Positions 9,302 through 17,361 of a DNA stretch of 64,000 nt are shown here, piece by piece; position 1 is the first letter of the stretch; each line of letters starts with the position of its first letter. This DNA is from Saccharopolyspora aridisoli (lineage in GTDB: Bacteria; Actinomycetota; Actinomycetes; Mycobacteriales; Pseudonocardiaceae): the NCBI RefSeq assembly GCF_004348445.1, contig NZ_SMKV01000005.1, positions 171,956 through 235,955 of the forward strand, given 5' to 3'. The translations under genes and the position numbers were made by a program. The notes beneath the pieces were generated by a model. The model saw nothing but the letters and a program-made list of their open reading frames with translations. It did no database searches and was not told the origin of the DNA.

Positions 9302-10339
9302 TCAGCCGAAGAGGACTTCGGCTTCGGCGTAGCGCTCCAGCGGGACCGTCTTCAGCGACGCCGTCGCCTCGCTGAGCGGGACGCGGATGATGTCGGTTCC
9401 GCGCAGGGCGACCATCTTGCCGAAGTCGCCGTCGGTGACGGCGTCGATGGCGTGCAAGCCGAAGCGGGTGGCCAGCACCCGGTCGTAGGCCGTCGGCGTG
9501 CCGCCGCGCTGGGTGTGGCCGAGCACCACCGCGCGCGACTCCTTGCCGGTGCGCTTGGAGATCTCATCGGCCAGCCACGTGCCGACACCACCGAGCCGGA
9601 CGTGCCCGAAGGCGTCCTTCTCGCCGGTCACCAGCCGCTCCATGCCGCCTTCGGGGACGGCTCCCTCAGCGACGACGATGATCGGGGCGTACTGACGCTC
9701 GAAGCGCTGCTCGACCCACTCGACGACCTTCTCGACGCTGAACTCCTGCTCGGGCACCAGGATCACGTTGGCACCACCGGCCAGGCCGGAGTGCAGCGCG
9801 ATCCAGCCCGCGTGCCTTCCCATCACCTCGACGACCAGTGCGCGGTGGTGCGACTCGGCGGTGGTGCGCAGCCGGTCGATGGCCTCGGTCGCGATGTGCA
9901 CCGCGGTGTCGAAACCGAACGTGTAGTCGGTGGCATCGAGGTCGTTGTCGATGGTCTTGGGCACGCCCACCACCGGCACGCCGTCATGGGTGAGCTGCTC
10001 GGCCACGCCGAGGGTGTCCTCGCCGCCGATGGCGATCAGCGCGTCCACCCGGTGCTGGGCGATGGTCTCCTTGAGCCGGGCGATGCCGTCATCGATCTTG
10101 TACGGGTTCGTGCGCGAGGATCCGAGGATCGTGCCACCCCGGTTGAGGATCTCCTCCACCCTGTCCAACGTCAGCGGCGTGGTCAGGTCCTCCACCGGGC
10201 CCTGCCACCCGCTGCGGAATCCGAGGATCCCGTGCTCGTACACCGAAATCCCCTTGCGGGTCACCGCTCGGAGCACCGCGTTCAGCCCTGGGCAGTCTCC
10301 GCCACCGGTGAGCACTCCGACACGCATTCCAGCCGGCAT
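9302..10339 (-). CDS. pfkA: 6-phosphofructokinase, predicted pyrophosphate-dependent
   Basis: Interconverts fructose 6-phosphate and fructose 1,6-bisphosphate. The protein (345 aa from ATG 10339, which has AAGGAGG eleven bases upstream; an ATG four codons later at 10327 is the family's usual N-terminus) has VGVLTGGGDCPGLNAV, IAIGGEDTLGVA and GVPKTIDNDLDATDYTFGFD. In the PFKA family, Gly at the position after GGD/GGE selects ATP, while Asp there together with Lys in PKTIDND marks pyrophosphate enzymes. Here the residues are Asp (about 108) and Lys (about 128), the combination of the Amycolatopsis methanolica PPi enzyme and not of the Streptomyces ATP enzymes. The phosphoryl donor assignment is therefore inference from two residues. 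Confidence 0.9.
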   Translation of the reverse strand: MPAGMRVGVLTGGGDCPGLNAVLRAVTRKGISVYEHGILGFRSGWQGPVEDLTTPLTLDRVEEILNRGGTILGSSRTNPYKIDDGIARLKETIAQHRVDALIAIGGEDTLGVAEQLTHDGVPVVGVPKTIDNDLDATDYTFGFDTAVHIATEAIDRLRTTAESHHRALVVEVMGRHAGWIALHSGLAGGANVILVPEQEFSVEKVVEWVEQRFERQYAPIIVVAEGAVPEGGMERLVTGEKDAFGHVRLGGVGTWLADEISKRTGKESRAVVLGHTQRGGTPTAYDRVLATRFGLHAIDAVTDGDFGKMVALRGTDIIRVPLSEATASLKTVPLERYAEAEVLFG

Positions 10340-10471
10340 CGCTGTTGCCGCCTCCTTGAGTCCAACCCGTTGAGTGATCCACGTCTCCCCCGAGGGGCAG
10401 CGTGGCACGGACTGGATCGGTGCAGCAAGGACCTGGCGCGATTACCCGCCATCGAGATCGAGAAGACCGCC

Positions 10472-10972
10472 CTACAGCGGGTATCCGCGCTTGCGCTGGA
10501 CCTCCTCGATGACCTTCCAGCGTTCGAGGTTGTGCTTGGCGTCGGCGAGCGCGTCGTGGGCGTTGTCCGGGGCCGACGGCAGCTTGGGCTTGCCGACGTC
10601 CTCCCAGCGCTGCCGCAGGTCGCGGGTGAACTTCGGCATCCGGGACGGCAGCGTCGGCATCGGGCCCCACAGCTGCGCCAGCGCCACGTGGTCGTAGGCG
10701 GCGTACCAGGCCCACAGCTCGATGTTCCCGTTGCGCGAGGTGAGGAACTTGTACAGGTCCTCGCGGATGCGGGCACGGGACTTCCAGCACTGCTCGGCCG
10801 GCGGGGGCAACTGCGGCAGGACGTGCTGACGCACCCAGGCGCCCGCGCGGGCGGCGTCGAACTCGGTGGACACCGCGTAGAACTCGCGACCCGTCTCGTC
10901 GACCACACCGATCGACACCAGATCGATGGTCCGCCCGTCCTCGATGAACTCGCAGTCGTAGAAGTACCGCAC
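10472..10972 (-). CDS. Polyadenylate-specific 3'-exoribonuclease AS (Rv2179c family)
   Basis: A 166-aa single-domain DEDD-fold ribonuclease. The first acidic motif is YFYDCEFIEDG, and the remaining acidic positions are in WAWYAAYDHVALAQLWG and NAHDALADAKHNLERW (D-x-L-x-D-A-x-H). The family member Rv2179c removes 3' poly(A) tails from RNA. Its position beside aroG/pfkA and before plsC repeats the mycobacterial order. Start ATG 10972. It is probably its own transcription unit. Confidence 0.85.
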   Translation of the reverse strand: MRYFYDCEFIEDGRTIDLVSIGVVDETGREFYAVSTEFDAARAGAWVRQHVLPQLPPPAEQCWKSRARIREDLYKFLTSRNGNIELWAWYAAYDHVALAQLWGPMPTLPSRMPKFTRDLRQRWEDVGKPKLPSAPDNAHDALADAKHNLERWKVIEEVQRKRGYPL

Positions 10973-11017
10973 CCACGAAGCGTATGCGGCAACGTCCGAG
11001 CTCCTCGGTCCGGCCTG

Positions 11018-11764
11018 TCAGCCCGCCTTGGACTGCGGCAGCCGCGAAGCCGAACTGCTGCTCCACCCGCCCAGGTCGTTGCCCTTCGCGGCCAGCTCGT
11101 CCTTGACCTTGGAGGCGTAGACGTCGACGTACTCCTGGCCGGAGAGCTCCATCAAGGCGTACATGATCTCGTCGGTGATCGAGCGCTCGACGAAGCGGTC
11201 GCCGGCCATCCCCTCGTAGCGGGAGAAGTCCAGCGGCTCGCCGACCTTGACCACGACCTTGTGCGGCCACCACATCTTCGAGCCGATCGGATTGACCTTG
11301 TCGGTGCCGAACATCGCGATCGGGATCACCTGCATCCCGGATTCCAGCGCCATCCGGGCCACGCCGGTCTTGCCCTTGTAGAGACGGCCGTCCGGGGAGC
11401 GGGTGCCCTCCGGGTAGACGCCCAGCAGCTTGCCCTCCGACAGCAGCCGCACACCCGTGTCCAGGGCGGCCTGCGCGGCGGCACCGCTGGAGCGATCGAT
11501 CGGCACCTGGCCGACGCCGGAGAAGAACGCCTTCTTGAACTTGCCGCGCACACCCTTCCCGGTGAAGTACTCGCGCTTGGCCAGGAACGTCACCCGGCGC
11601 GGCATCATCAGCGGCATGAAGAACGAGTCGGCGACGGCCATGTGGTTGCTGACCAGGATCGCGCCACCCTCGCGCGGCACGCGCTCGACGCCTTCGACGC
11701 GCGGGCGGCAGAACAACTTCATGAGGGGACCGAGCAGTAGGTGTTTCATCACCCAGTACATCAC
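11018..11764 (-). CDS. plsC: 1-acyl-sn-glycerol-3-phosphate acyltransferase (PlsC family)
   Basis: Transfers an acyl chain to lysophosphatidic acid in phospholipid synthesis at the inner face of the membrane. The 248-aa protein has the four acyltransferase motifs: SNHMAVADSFF (H-x4-D), the KREYFTGKG region, GVYPEGTRSPDGRL and VIPIAMFG. GTG 11764 follows GAGGAGG by ten bases; ATG 11761 is the alternative. It corresponds to Rv2182c in the conserved gene order. Two near-identical direct repeats lie just upstream and may be operator sites. Confidence 0.9.
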   Translation of the reverse strand: MMYWVMKHLLLGPLMKLFCRPRVEGVERVPREGGAILVSNHMAVADSFFMPLMMPRRVTFLAKREYFTGKGVRGKFKKAFFSGVGQVPIDRSSGAAAQAALDTGVRLLSEGKLLGVYPEGTRSPDGRLYKGKTGVARMALESGMQVIPIAMFGTDKVNPIGSKMWWPHKVVVKVGEPLDFSRYEGMAGDRFVERSITDEIMYALMELSGQEYVDVYASKVKDELAAKGNDLGGWSSSSASRLPQSKAG

Positions 11765-11783
11765 GGCGCCGCCGCCTCCTCAC

Positions 11784-11827
11784 GCGCGAAACTTTGCTGT
11801 TCAGCGTACGGAGCGCGAACTTTGCGC
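11784..11827 (-). promoter_or_regulatory. Direct repeat upstream of plsC (possible operator)
   Basis: GCGCGAAACTTTGC (11784-11797) and GCGCGAACTTTGC (11813-11825) are spaced 29 bases apart. The second extends into a 15-bp near-palindrome, GCGCGAACTTTGCGC. The arrangement, immediately upstream of plsC, fits binding of two repressor dimers. The remaining sequence up to 12040 shows no gene; a 46-codon open frame from ATG 11831 has no recognisable features. Confidence 0.35.
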
Positions 11828-12040
11828 ACAATGAGCACCGTCCGGGAACCGATCACGTCACACCTGGTATGGGATCGTCCGTTGCACTCGTCCCCCACCG
11901 AGGTGCGAACAGCGGATCCTCAGACCCGACGAGCCAGTCCCAATCGTCGGCTCAGCGTGCGACGATGAAGCGCAACAGGCACAGCGGCCCCGTGGCGTTC
12001 GAGCCGGGTGGGAGGTTCACGGGTGGGAGGAACAGGGTCA

Positions 12041-12802
12041 GTGCTAGTCGGCGCAGAACCATTCGCGCACGAGGGCTCCGACGACATCGGCGTGCTGCTG
12101 TGCCACGGCTTCACCAGCACGCCGCAGAGCATGCGGGGCTGGGCCGAACACCTGGCCGAAGCCGGTCACTCCGTGCGCTGTCCGCTGCTCCCCGGCCACG
12201 GAACGCGGTGGCAGGAACTCAACCGGACGACCTGGCGCGACTGGTACGGCGCCGTCGAGCGGGCGCTCGACGAGCTGCGCGGCCGATGCCGGTCGGTGTT
12301 CGTGTTCGGCCTTTCGATGGGCGGCACGCTGACGCTGCGCCTCGCCGAGCAGCACCCCGACATCGCCGGGATCGTGCTCGTCAACCCGTCGGTGATGACC
12401 CTGCGCAAGGAAGCGAAGCTGCTGCCGGTGCTCAGCCGGGTGGTTCCGTCGATGGCGGCCATCGCGGGTGACATCGCCAAACCGGAGGTCGTGGAACTGG
12501 CCTATTCGCGGCTGCCGCTGCGCGGCATGGCCAGCCTGCAGCAGATGTGGGGCGTGGTGCGGGCCGACCTCGGATCGGTCCGGCAGCCGCTGCTCCTGCT
12601 GCACTCGGCGGTCGACCACGTCGTGGAGCCGGAGAACTCCGCGATCGTGCTGAGCGAGGTGGGCAGCCAGGACGTCACCGAGGTCGTGCTCGACGACAGC
12701 TACCACGTCGCGACCCTGGACCACGACGCACCGCGGATCTTCAACGACAGCGTCGAATTCGTGCACCGAGTCCACAGCGCACGGGTCGGGGAACCCGCAT
12801 GA
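12041..12802 (+). CDS. Alpha/beta-hydrolase, carboxylesterase/monoacylglycerol lipase type
   Basis: A 253-aa serine hydrolase resembling the Est30 carboxylesterase class. Oxyanion region VLLCHGFTSTPQSM, nucleophile elbow VFGLSMGGTL, catalytic Asp in HSAVDHVVEP and His in DSYHVATLD form the triad. GTG 12041 has GGGAGG ten bases upstream; in-frame GTGs at 12008 and 12023 would add 6-11 residues and cannot be excluded. Its stop overlaps the next gene's start (ATGA), so both are translated from one message. It stands divergent from plsC, which hints at a lipid or fatty-ester substrate, but that is only inference. Confidence 0.82.
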   Translation: MLVGAEPFAHEGSDDIGVLLCHGFTSTPQSMRGWAEHLAEAGHSVRCPLLPGHGTRWQELNRTTWRDWYGAVERALDELRGRCRSVFVFGLSMGGTLTLRLAEQHPDIAGIVLVNPSVMTLRKEAKLLPVLSRVVPSMAAIAGDIAKPEVVELAYSRLPLRGMASLQQMWGVVRADLGSVRQPLLLLHSAVDHVVEPENSAIVLSEVGSQDVTEVVLDDSYHVATLDHDAPRIFNDSVEFVHRVHSARVGEPA

Positions 12803-13275
12803 GCGCCCGCCACGACTCCTCTGACGGACCGGAGGACATCGACGCCGCCTTCGCCGAGATCGTCGCCGACCTCGAACGCGACACCAAGTTCGGCAAGTGG
12901 CCCGGCGAGGACGACGCCGAGCAGCCGGCTGCGGACGAGCGAACCACTCCATCGGTCGGCGCACCGGACGAGAACAAGCCGGTGGAACCGCCCGCCGAGC
13001 AGGGACCGCGCGATTGGGCCCCGGCCGCGGAAGAGGAGGGGCACTTCGTTCCTCCCGAGCCTCCGCCGCTGCCGATCCCGCGCCCGGCGACCTTCCTCGG
13101 AGTCGGGATCGTGGTGCTCGGCGTGCTGGTGCTGCTGATTCCCGGTTTGGCGGGCATCGCGGCGACCGTGAAGCTCCCGCTGGGGCTGGTGCTGATCAGC
13201 ACCGGGATCGGCTTGCTGCTCTTCCGGCTCCGGCACACGCCGCCCAGCGATTCCGACGACGGCGCGCAGGTCTGA
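12799..13275 (+). CDS. Conserved membrane protein with acidic cytoplasmic N-terminus
   Basis: A 158-aa protein of unknown function. The first ~95 residues are acidic and proline-rich without a fold visible by eye, ending in PPEPPPLPIPRP; two hydrophobic segments follow (VGIVVLGVLVLLIPGLAGI and LPLGLVLISTGIGLLLFRL), so it is anchored at its C-terminus with most of the protein probably in the cytoplasm. It overlaps the esterase gene by four bases (ATGA) and ends one base before the stop of the converging ROK kinase. Resembles mycobacterial proteins of this neighbourhood only in layout. Confidence 0.7.
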   Translation: MSARHDSSDGPEDIDAAFAEIVADLERDTKFGKWPGEDDAEQPAADERTTPSVGAPDENKPVEPPAEQGPRDWAPAAEEEGHFVPPEPPPLPIPRPATFLGVGIVVLGVLVLLIPGLAGIAATVKLPLGLVLISTGIGLLLFRLRHTPPSDSDDGAQV

Positions 13276-14208
13276 TCAGAGGACCCTGGGGCCGGTCAAG
13301 ACGTGCTGGCGCGCGATGGCCGCCGCCCCGATCATGGCCGCAGGGTCCCCGTGGTGAGCGACGCGGATCCGGGCGAGAGGCCGGTGACCAGAACCGGTGA
13401 CCGCCGCGGCGTAGTGGTCGCGGGCCTTGTCCAGGAACAGGTGCGCGGAGTCGGAGACACCGCCGGAGATGACCACGACCTCCGGGTCGTAGACGTCGGC
13501 GACCAGCGCCAGCCCCTCCCCCAGCCAGCGGGCCAGGTCGTCCACCGCGCGGACCGCGACCTCGTCGCCGGCGTCCGCGGCGCGGGCGACGTCGAAGCCG
13601 GACGGTTCCGCGGGCAGCGACGTGCTCCCGGTTCCGATGAGTTCGGCGGCGGTGGCGGCCAGCGCGGTTCCGCTGCAGTAGCGCTCCCAGCAACCGCTCT
13701 TGCCGCACGGGCACTTCCGTCCGTCCGGCACCAGCCGCAGGTGGCCGAGCTCCGGTGCCACGCCGAACGCGCCCCGGAAGACCTCACCATCGATCACCAG
13801 CGCACCACCGATGCCGGTCCCGATCGCCACCAACGCCGCGACGCGGGCGCCGACCGCAGCCCCGAAGCGCTGCTCGGCCACGGCCGCCGCGTTCGCGTCG
13901 TGCTCCAGCACCACCGGGAGCCCCAGCCGGTGGGAGAGCTCGTCGGCGACGGCGACGTGCCGCCACGGCAGGTGCGGCGCGAACCGCACCACACGTCGGT
14001 TCTCGCTGACGAAGCCCGCGACCGCCAGACCGACTCCGTCGATCGGGTACTGGTCGGTGAGCACCCGGACCGTCTCGGCGATGGCCGTGTTGAGCTCCGG
14101 ACCCGTCTTCGGGGTCGGCACCCGGTGCATCCGCAGGATCTGGCCGTGCTCGTCCGCCACGGCCGCGCGCACACTGGTCCCGCCCACGTCCACGCCGATG
14201 GTCAGCAC
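13276..14208 (-). CDS. ROK-family sugar kinase (glucokinase-like)
   Basis: A 310-aa ROK kinase, expected to phosphorylate glucose or another hexose with ATP. Phosphate-binding TIGVDVGGTSVRAAV at the N-terminus, catalytic Asp in LEHDANAAAVAE, and the ROK zinc/sugar signature ELGHLRLVPDG-x-KCPCGKSGCWERY, with His and three Cys of the CxCGxxGCxE motif, are all present. GTG 14208 overlaps the stop of the preceding gene. It is the last gene of a tightly packed unit with the ArsA ATPase and the Cys-rich protein, although no functional link to them is obvious. Glucokinase is the likely role, but N-acetylhexosamine kinases share these motifs. Confidence 0.85.
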   Translation of the reverse strand: MLTIGVDVGGTSVRAAVADEHGQILRMHRVPTPKTGPELNTAIAETVRVLTDQYPIDGVGLAVAGFVSENRRVVRFAPHLPWRHVAVADELSHRLGLPVVLEHDANAAAVAEQRFGAAVGARVAALVAIGTGIGGALVIDGEVFRGAFGVAPELGHLRLVPDGRKCPCGKSGCWERYCSGTALAATAAELIGTGSTSLPAEPSGFDVARAADAGDEVAVRAVDDLARWLGEGLALVADVYDPEVVVISGGVSDSAHLFLDKARDHYAAAVTGSGHRPLARIRVAHHGDPAAMIGAAAIARQHVLTGPRVL

Positions 14209-14564
14209 ACCGGGTCTCTCTCGGCCAGAACCGGTCCCGCGACCCGCTGGACCTGGATGCGCTGCACCTTCGGCTCCTCCGGCTGAGCATCGTCCGGCTC
14301 GTCCGGGGAGGGCGCTGCGTGGTCGACCAGCGCTTGCCGCAGCTGCTGGACGATGCCCAGCAGCTGGTCGTTGAGCTCGGGACGCTGCCCGCGCGTCAGG
14401 CCCATCGCCGCGCACAGCGGGCACCAGCCGCAGCCCGCGCCGGGCTCGTCGGGCTGCCCTTCGCGCGCGCAGCCGCGCAGGTACTCGTCGGCCTTGCCCG
14501 CCAGGGCGTCCAACAGCAGCCGCAGCTCTTCGAGCAGTCGATCGTGCTCGCGCATCTGGTTCAC
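14202..14564 (-). CDS. Small cysteine-containing hypothetical protein
   Basis: A 120-aa protein with an N-terminal helical stretch (MREHDRLLEELRLLLDALAG) and a central cluster CAREGQPDEPGAGCGWCPLC that supplies four Cys and could bind zinc; the tail is proline/glutamate rich. GTG 14564 overlaps the ArsA ATPase stop by four bases (GTGA), and its own stop overlaps the ROK kinase start, so the three genes are translationally coupled. The coupling to an ArsA/Get3-like ATPase is the only functional hint. Confidence 0.68.
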   Translation of the reverse strand: MNQMREHDRLLEELRLLLDALAGKADEYLRGCAREGQPDEPGAGCGWCPLCAAMGLTRGQRPELNDQLLGIVQQLRQALVDHAAPSPDEPDDAQPEEPKVQRIQVQRVAGPVLAERDPVC

Positions 14565-15778
14565 CGCATCCACAGATCGGGGTCGGGACGGAACCGCACC
14601 GTCAGCCCGTCGTCGCCGGCCACCGCCGAGGTCACCACGCACCGCTGCAGCACAGCGGGCAAGGCGACCAGCCGTCGCCGTCCATCGACGGTAATCGCCA
14701 GCTCGGGTCCGATCCGGGCCAGGTCCAGCTCGGCCGCCGGGTGCAGCGGCAGCCCGATGCGCAGCGTGTACTCGGCGTCCAGCGACTTGCCGCCACCGCC
14801 GACGCACATCTCCGGCGTGGTCGCGTCGTTGGTGAGCGGGTCGCCGTCACCGTAGAGCTCGGCGCCCAGTTGCAGCAGCTGCGCGGTGCCGACGGGCTCG
14901 GCGGCCCGGTGCTCGACGGTGCGCAGCGGCAGGTCGGAGGCCGCGCGCAACGCGTCGAGGACCGCCTCCTGCTCCTTGCGACGGGTCCGCAGCCAACCGG
15001 CGGCATCGCCCCGGGCCGAACCCGGGCGCGGGACCACGCGATTGGCGACCATCCCGTCGACGCGGATCCGCTGCAGCGCCAGGGCTGTCAGCGTCCTGCG
15101 GGTCTCGGCGGCGACGACCGATTCCGGCGTGAGCACCAGGCGAACGCTGGTGCCGGGGTCGGTGAGCATGTCCTTGAGCGCGGCCAGCTGCTCGGCGAGC
15201 CTGCCGAGCCCGTCGGCGACGGCGTCCCAGCGCTCCACCTGGTCGCTGCCCGCGATGCCGGCCAGCAGGCCGCGAACGGCCCTGCGATGCGCGGGGAACA
15301 GCCGCTCCAGGTATCCGGCCAGGGACTCCGGAAGTGCCAGCAGGCGCAATGTTTCGGCGGTCGGGCCGCAGTCGACGATGACGGTGTCCCACAGCCCGCT
15401 GCTCGCGAGCCGGTGCACCTCGGTCAGCGCGAGCAGGTCCTCGACGCCGGGCAGCACGGTGAGCTCCTCGGCGTCGACGTCGCCGACCCCCGCGCCCCGC
15501 AACAGGGTTCGCAGGTGTTCGCGCAGCTCGCGCCACGTGCCGTCGACGAGGCTGCGGGTCTGCACCTCGGCGGCGTGCAGCACCGCGCCGGTGTCACCGA
15601 CGCGGATCTCCGCGGGTTGTGCGCCCAGGTCGGCGGCGAGCGCGTCGGCCAACGAGTGGGCCGGGTCGGTCGACACCGCCAGCACCTTGCCGCCGTCGCC
15701 CGCGACGCGCGCGGCAGTGGCCGCGGCCAGGGTCGTCTTGCCGACCCCGCCCTTTCCGGTGAACAGCAGGATGCGCAA
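14561..15778 (-). CDS. ArsA/Get3-type P-loop ATPase (Rv2184c-like)
   Basis: A 405-aa deviant Walker-A ATPase: LLFTGKGGVGKTTLAAATAA at the N-terminus, switch region STDPAHSLADAL, and VIVDCGPTAETLRLLALPE for Walker B. This is the ArsA/Get3 class; bacterial members may energise oxyanion efflux or chaperone membrane proteins, and in actinobacteria the role is not established. No ArsB-type pump or ArsR regulator is nearby, so arsenite export is unlikely from context. It follows the SRPBCC gene by eight bases and overlaps the next gene, giving an operon SRPBCC-ArsA-CysProtein-ROK. Matches Rv2184c-Rv2185c in M. tuberculosis. Confidence 0.85.
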   Translation of the reverse strand: MRILLFTGKGGVGKTTLAAATAARVAGDGGKVLAVSTDPAHSLADALAADLGAQPAEIRVGDTGAVLHAAEVQTRSLVDGTWRELREHLRTLLRGAGVGDVDAEELTVLPGVEDLLALTEVHRLASSGLWDTVIVDCGPTAETLRLLALPESLAGYLERLFPAHRRAVRGLLAGIAGSDQVERWDAVADGLGRLAEQLAALKDMLTDPGTSVRLVLTPESVVAAETRRTLTALALQRIRVDGMVANRVVPRPGSARGDAAGWLRTRRKEQEAVLDALRAASDLPLRTVEHRAAEPVGTAQLLQLGAELYGDGDPLTNDATTPEMCVGGGGKSLDAEYTLRIGLPLHPAAELDLARIGPELAITVDGRRRLVALPAVLQRCVVTSAVAGDDGLTVRFRPDPDLWMR

Positions 15779-15786
15779 TGGGCGGT

Positions 15787-16227
15787 CTATTCCGCTTCCA
15801 CGCGGCGCTTGAGCTCCTTGAGCGCCGTATCCATGATCATCTTCTCCGCCTTGCGCCGGAACAGGCCGATCATCGGGATCGCCAGGTCGACCGCGAGGCT
15901 GTAGGTGACTTCGGTGCGCTCGTCACCGAGCGGCTTGAGCGCGTAGCTGCCCCGCTGAGCCTTCTGCACCTGTCCCTCGCTCAGCTCCCAGCTCACCGAA
16001 AGGCCGTCGGCGGCCCAGCTGTAGACGTTGGTGTAGGTGTCCTTGACCACGCCCGCGTCCAGCACGAAGCGAACCCGCTCGGCGCTCCCGCCGGAGTCCT
16101 GGGTGAGCACCTCGGTCTCCTTGACCGCTTCCGCCCACTCCGGGTACGCCGGGAAATCCGCGATGACCGCCATGATCCGCGCAGCGGGGGCTTCGATCTC
16201 GATGGACTGGGTGGACTGATCGACCAT
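15787..16227 (-). CDS. SRPBCC (START-like) lipid-binding protein, TB16.3-like
   Basis: A 146-aa single-domain protein of the polyketide cyclase/START superfamily: SIEIEAPAARIMAVIADFPA followed by YPEWAEAVKETEV is the standard N-terminal strand-helix of the cavity-forming fold. It corresponds to M. tuberculosis Rv2185c (TB16.3) and sits immediately upstream of the ArsA-type ATPase, eight bases apart, an association that is conserved. The ligand is unknown; the fold suggests a hydrophobic molecule. Confidence 0.85.
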   Translation of the reverse strand: MVDQSTQSIEIEAPAARIMAVIADFPAYPEWAEAVKETEVLTQDSGGSAERVRFVLDAGVVKDTYTNVYSWAADGLSVSWELSEGQVQKAQRGSYALKPLGDERTEVTYSLAVDLAIPMIGLFRRKAEKMIMDTALKELKRRVEAE

Positions 16228-16316
16228 GCGCGCAGGCTACCGGGTAGCCGCCCGCGCGGCGTCAACGAGGAGCGGGTTTCTGCGAAGTCCGCGAAACTCA
16301 CCTCCTCGGGCGTCGT

Positions 16317-17105
16317 TCACCACCGCAGGACGTACGGCCGCTCCGTCCGCTTGAAGTGCCCGACGTTGACGCACTCGGTGCGCCCGATGCGCATCCGCTG
16401 CGACAGCGGCTGGTGCACGTGCCCGAACAGCGACCACCGGGGCTGATCAGCGTTGATGCGCGCGAGCACGCTGGCGGAACCGGCCTCCTGGCTGCGCGCC
16501 ACCACGTCGTAGGTCAGCTCGGCGACGGCGGGCGGCTGGTGGGTGCACAGCACGTCCACCGCGGGCAGCGAGGCGACCGCCTCGTCGTACTCCTCTGCGA
16601 CACGCAGGTAGGGCACCCAGGCCGAGTGGACGCGCAGCGTCGCGCCTTCGGGCAGCCGCACGCCACCGACGAATCCGAACGTCAGCCCGCCGATCTCGGT
16701 CGTCTCGCCGTCGAGCACGTGGACGCCCTCGCGCGCGAACTCCGGCCACAGGTAGGGCGCGTCAACGTTTCCGGGGGTCGCGTAGGTGGGCGCGGTCATC
16801 GCGCCGAACAGCTCCGCGTACTGCTCGCGCACGGCGTCGGCGACCGTCTGGGCCGGGTCGGTCAGGCTCGCCCACAGCGAGCGGATGTAGGCCCCGAACT
16901 CCGGGCCGCGGCGGCTGCGCCGCAGCTCGGCGAACCGCTCGACCTTCTCCGCGCCGAAGACGCGGCCGAGGATGCCGTTGCTGTGATCGTGGTAGTCGAC
17001 GAAGTCGATCAGGTCACCCAGCACGACCAGCGCGTCGGCCCCGTCGCCGGCGCGCTTGAGCGCCTCGACGTTGCCATGGACGTCGGACACGACGTGAACG
17101 CGCAA
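16317..17105 (-). CDS. Calcineurin-like metallophosphoesterase
   Basis: A 262-aa binuclear metallophosphatase. All motifs are visible: VVSDVHGNVEAL, VVLGDLIDFVD, TPGNVDAPY, VDVLCTHQPPA and WSLFGHVHQP, which supply the Asp, Asn and His metal ligands. No signal peptide, so it is cytoplasmic. Likely substrates are phosphodiesters or nucleotides. It precedes the SRPBCC gene on the same strand with an 89-base gap, and is divergent from the acyl-CoA synthetase gene. Confidence 0.88.
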   Translation of the reverse strand: MRVHVVSDVHGNVEALKRAGDGADALVVLGDLIDFVDYHDHSNGILGRVFGAEKVERFAELRRSRRGPEFGAYIRSLWASLTDPAQTVADAVREQYAELFGAMTAPTYATPGNVDAPYLWPEFAREGVHVLDGETTEIGGLTFGFVGGVRLPEGATLRVHSAWVPYLRVAEEYDEAVASLPAVDVLCTHQPPAVAELTYDVVARSQEAGSASVLARINADQPRWSLFGHVHQPLSQRMRIGRTECVNVGHFKRTERPYVLRW

Positions 17106-17361
17106 CTTCCAACCCCACTTCCCGCGATGACGGTCCCCCCGAACCTAATCCGCCGAGGTGCCGGATCGCACCGCCCGTAGTCCACTTGTTCTTACCTGCC
17201 CTCGCCGCACCGGTCGCGCCGCCGACCGGTGGACGATCGTCCGAATGGGAGAGGTCTAGGCTGTGCCCGCTGGTGTGGCCTGAGATGACGGGGGCTACCG
17301 CCCAGTAACCATCAGCGTTAGGTTGAGCCCACTAGACTGGCATTTCTTCGGAGGTTTCGAC

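Noticed and set aside
11831..11968. Small ORF of 46 codons upstream of the esterase gene
   Set aside because: No ribosome binding site, no conserved features and it overlaps the plsC regulatory region.
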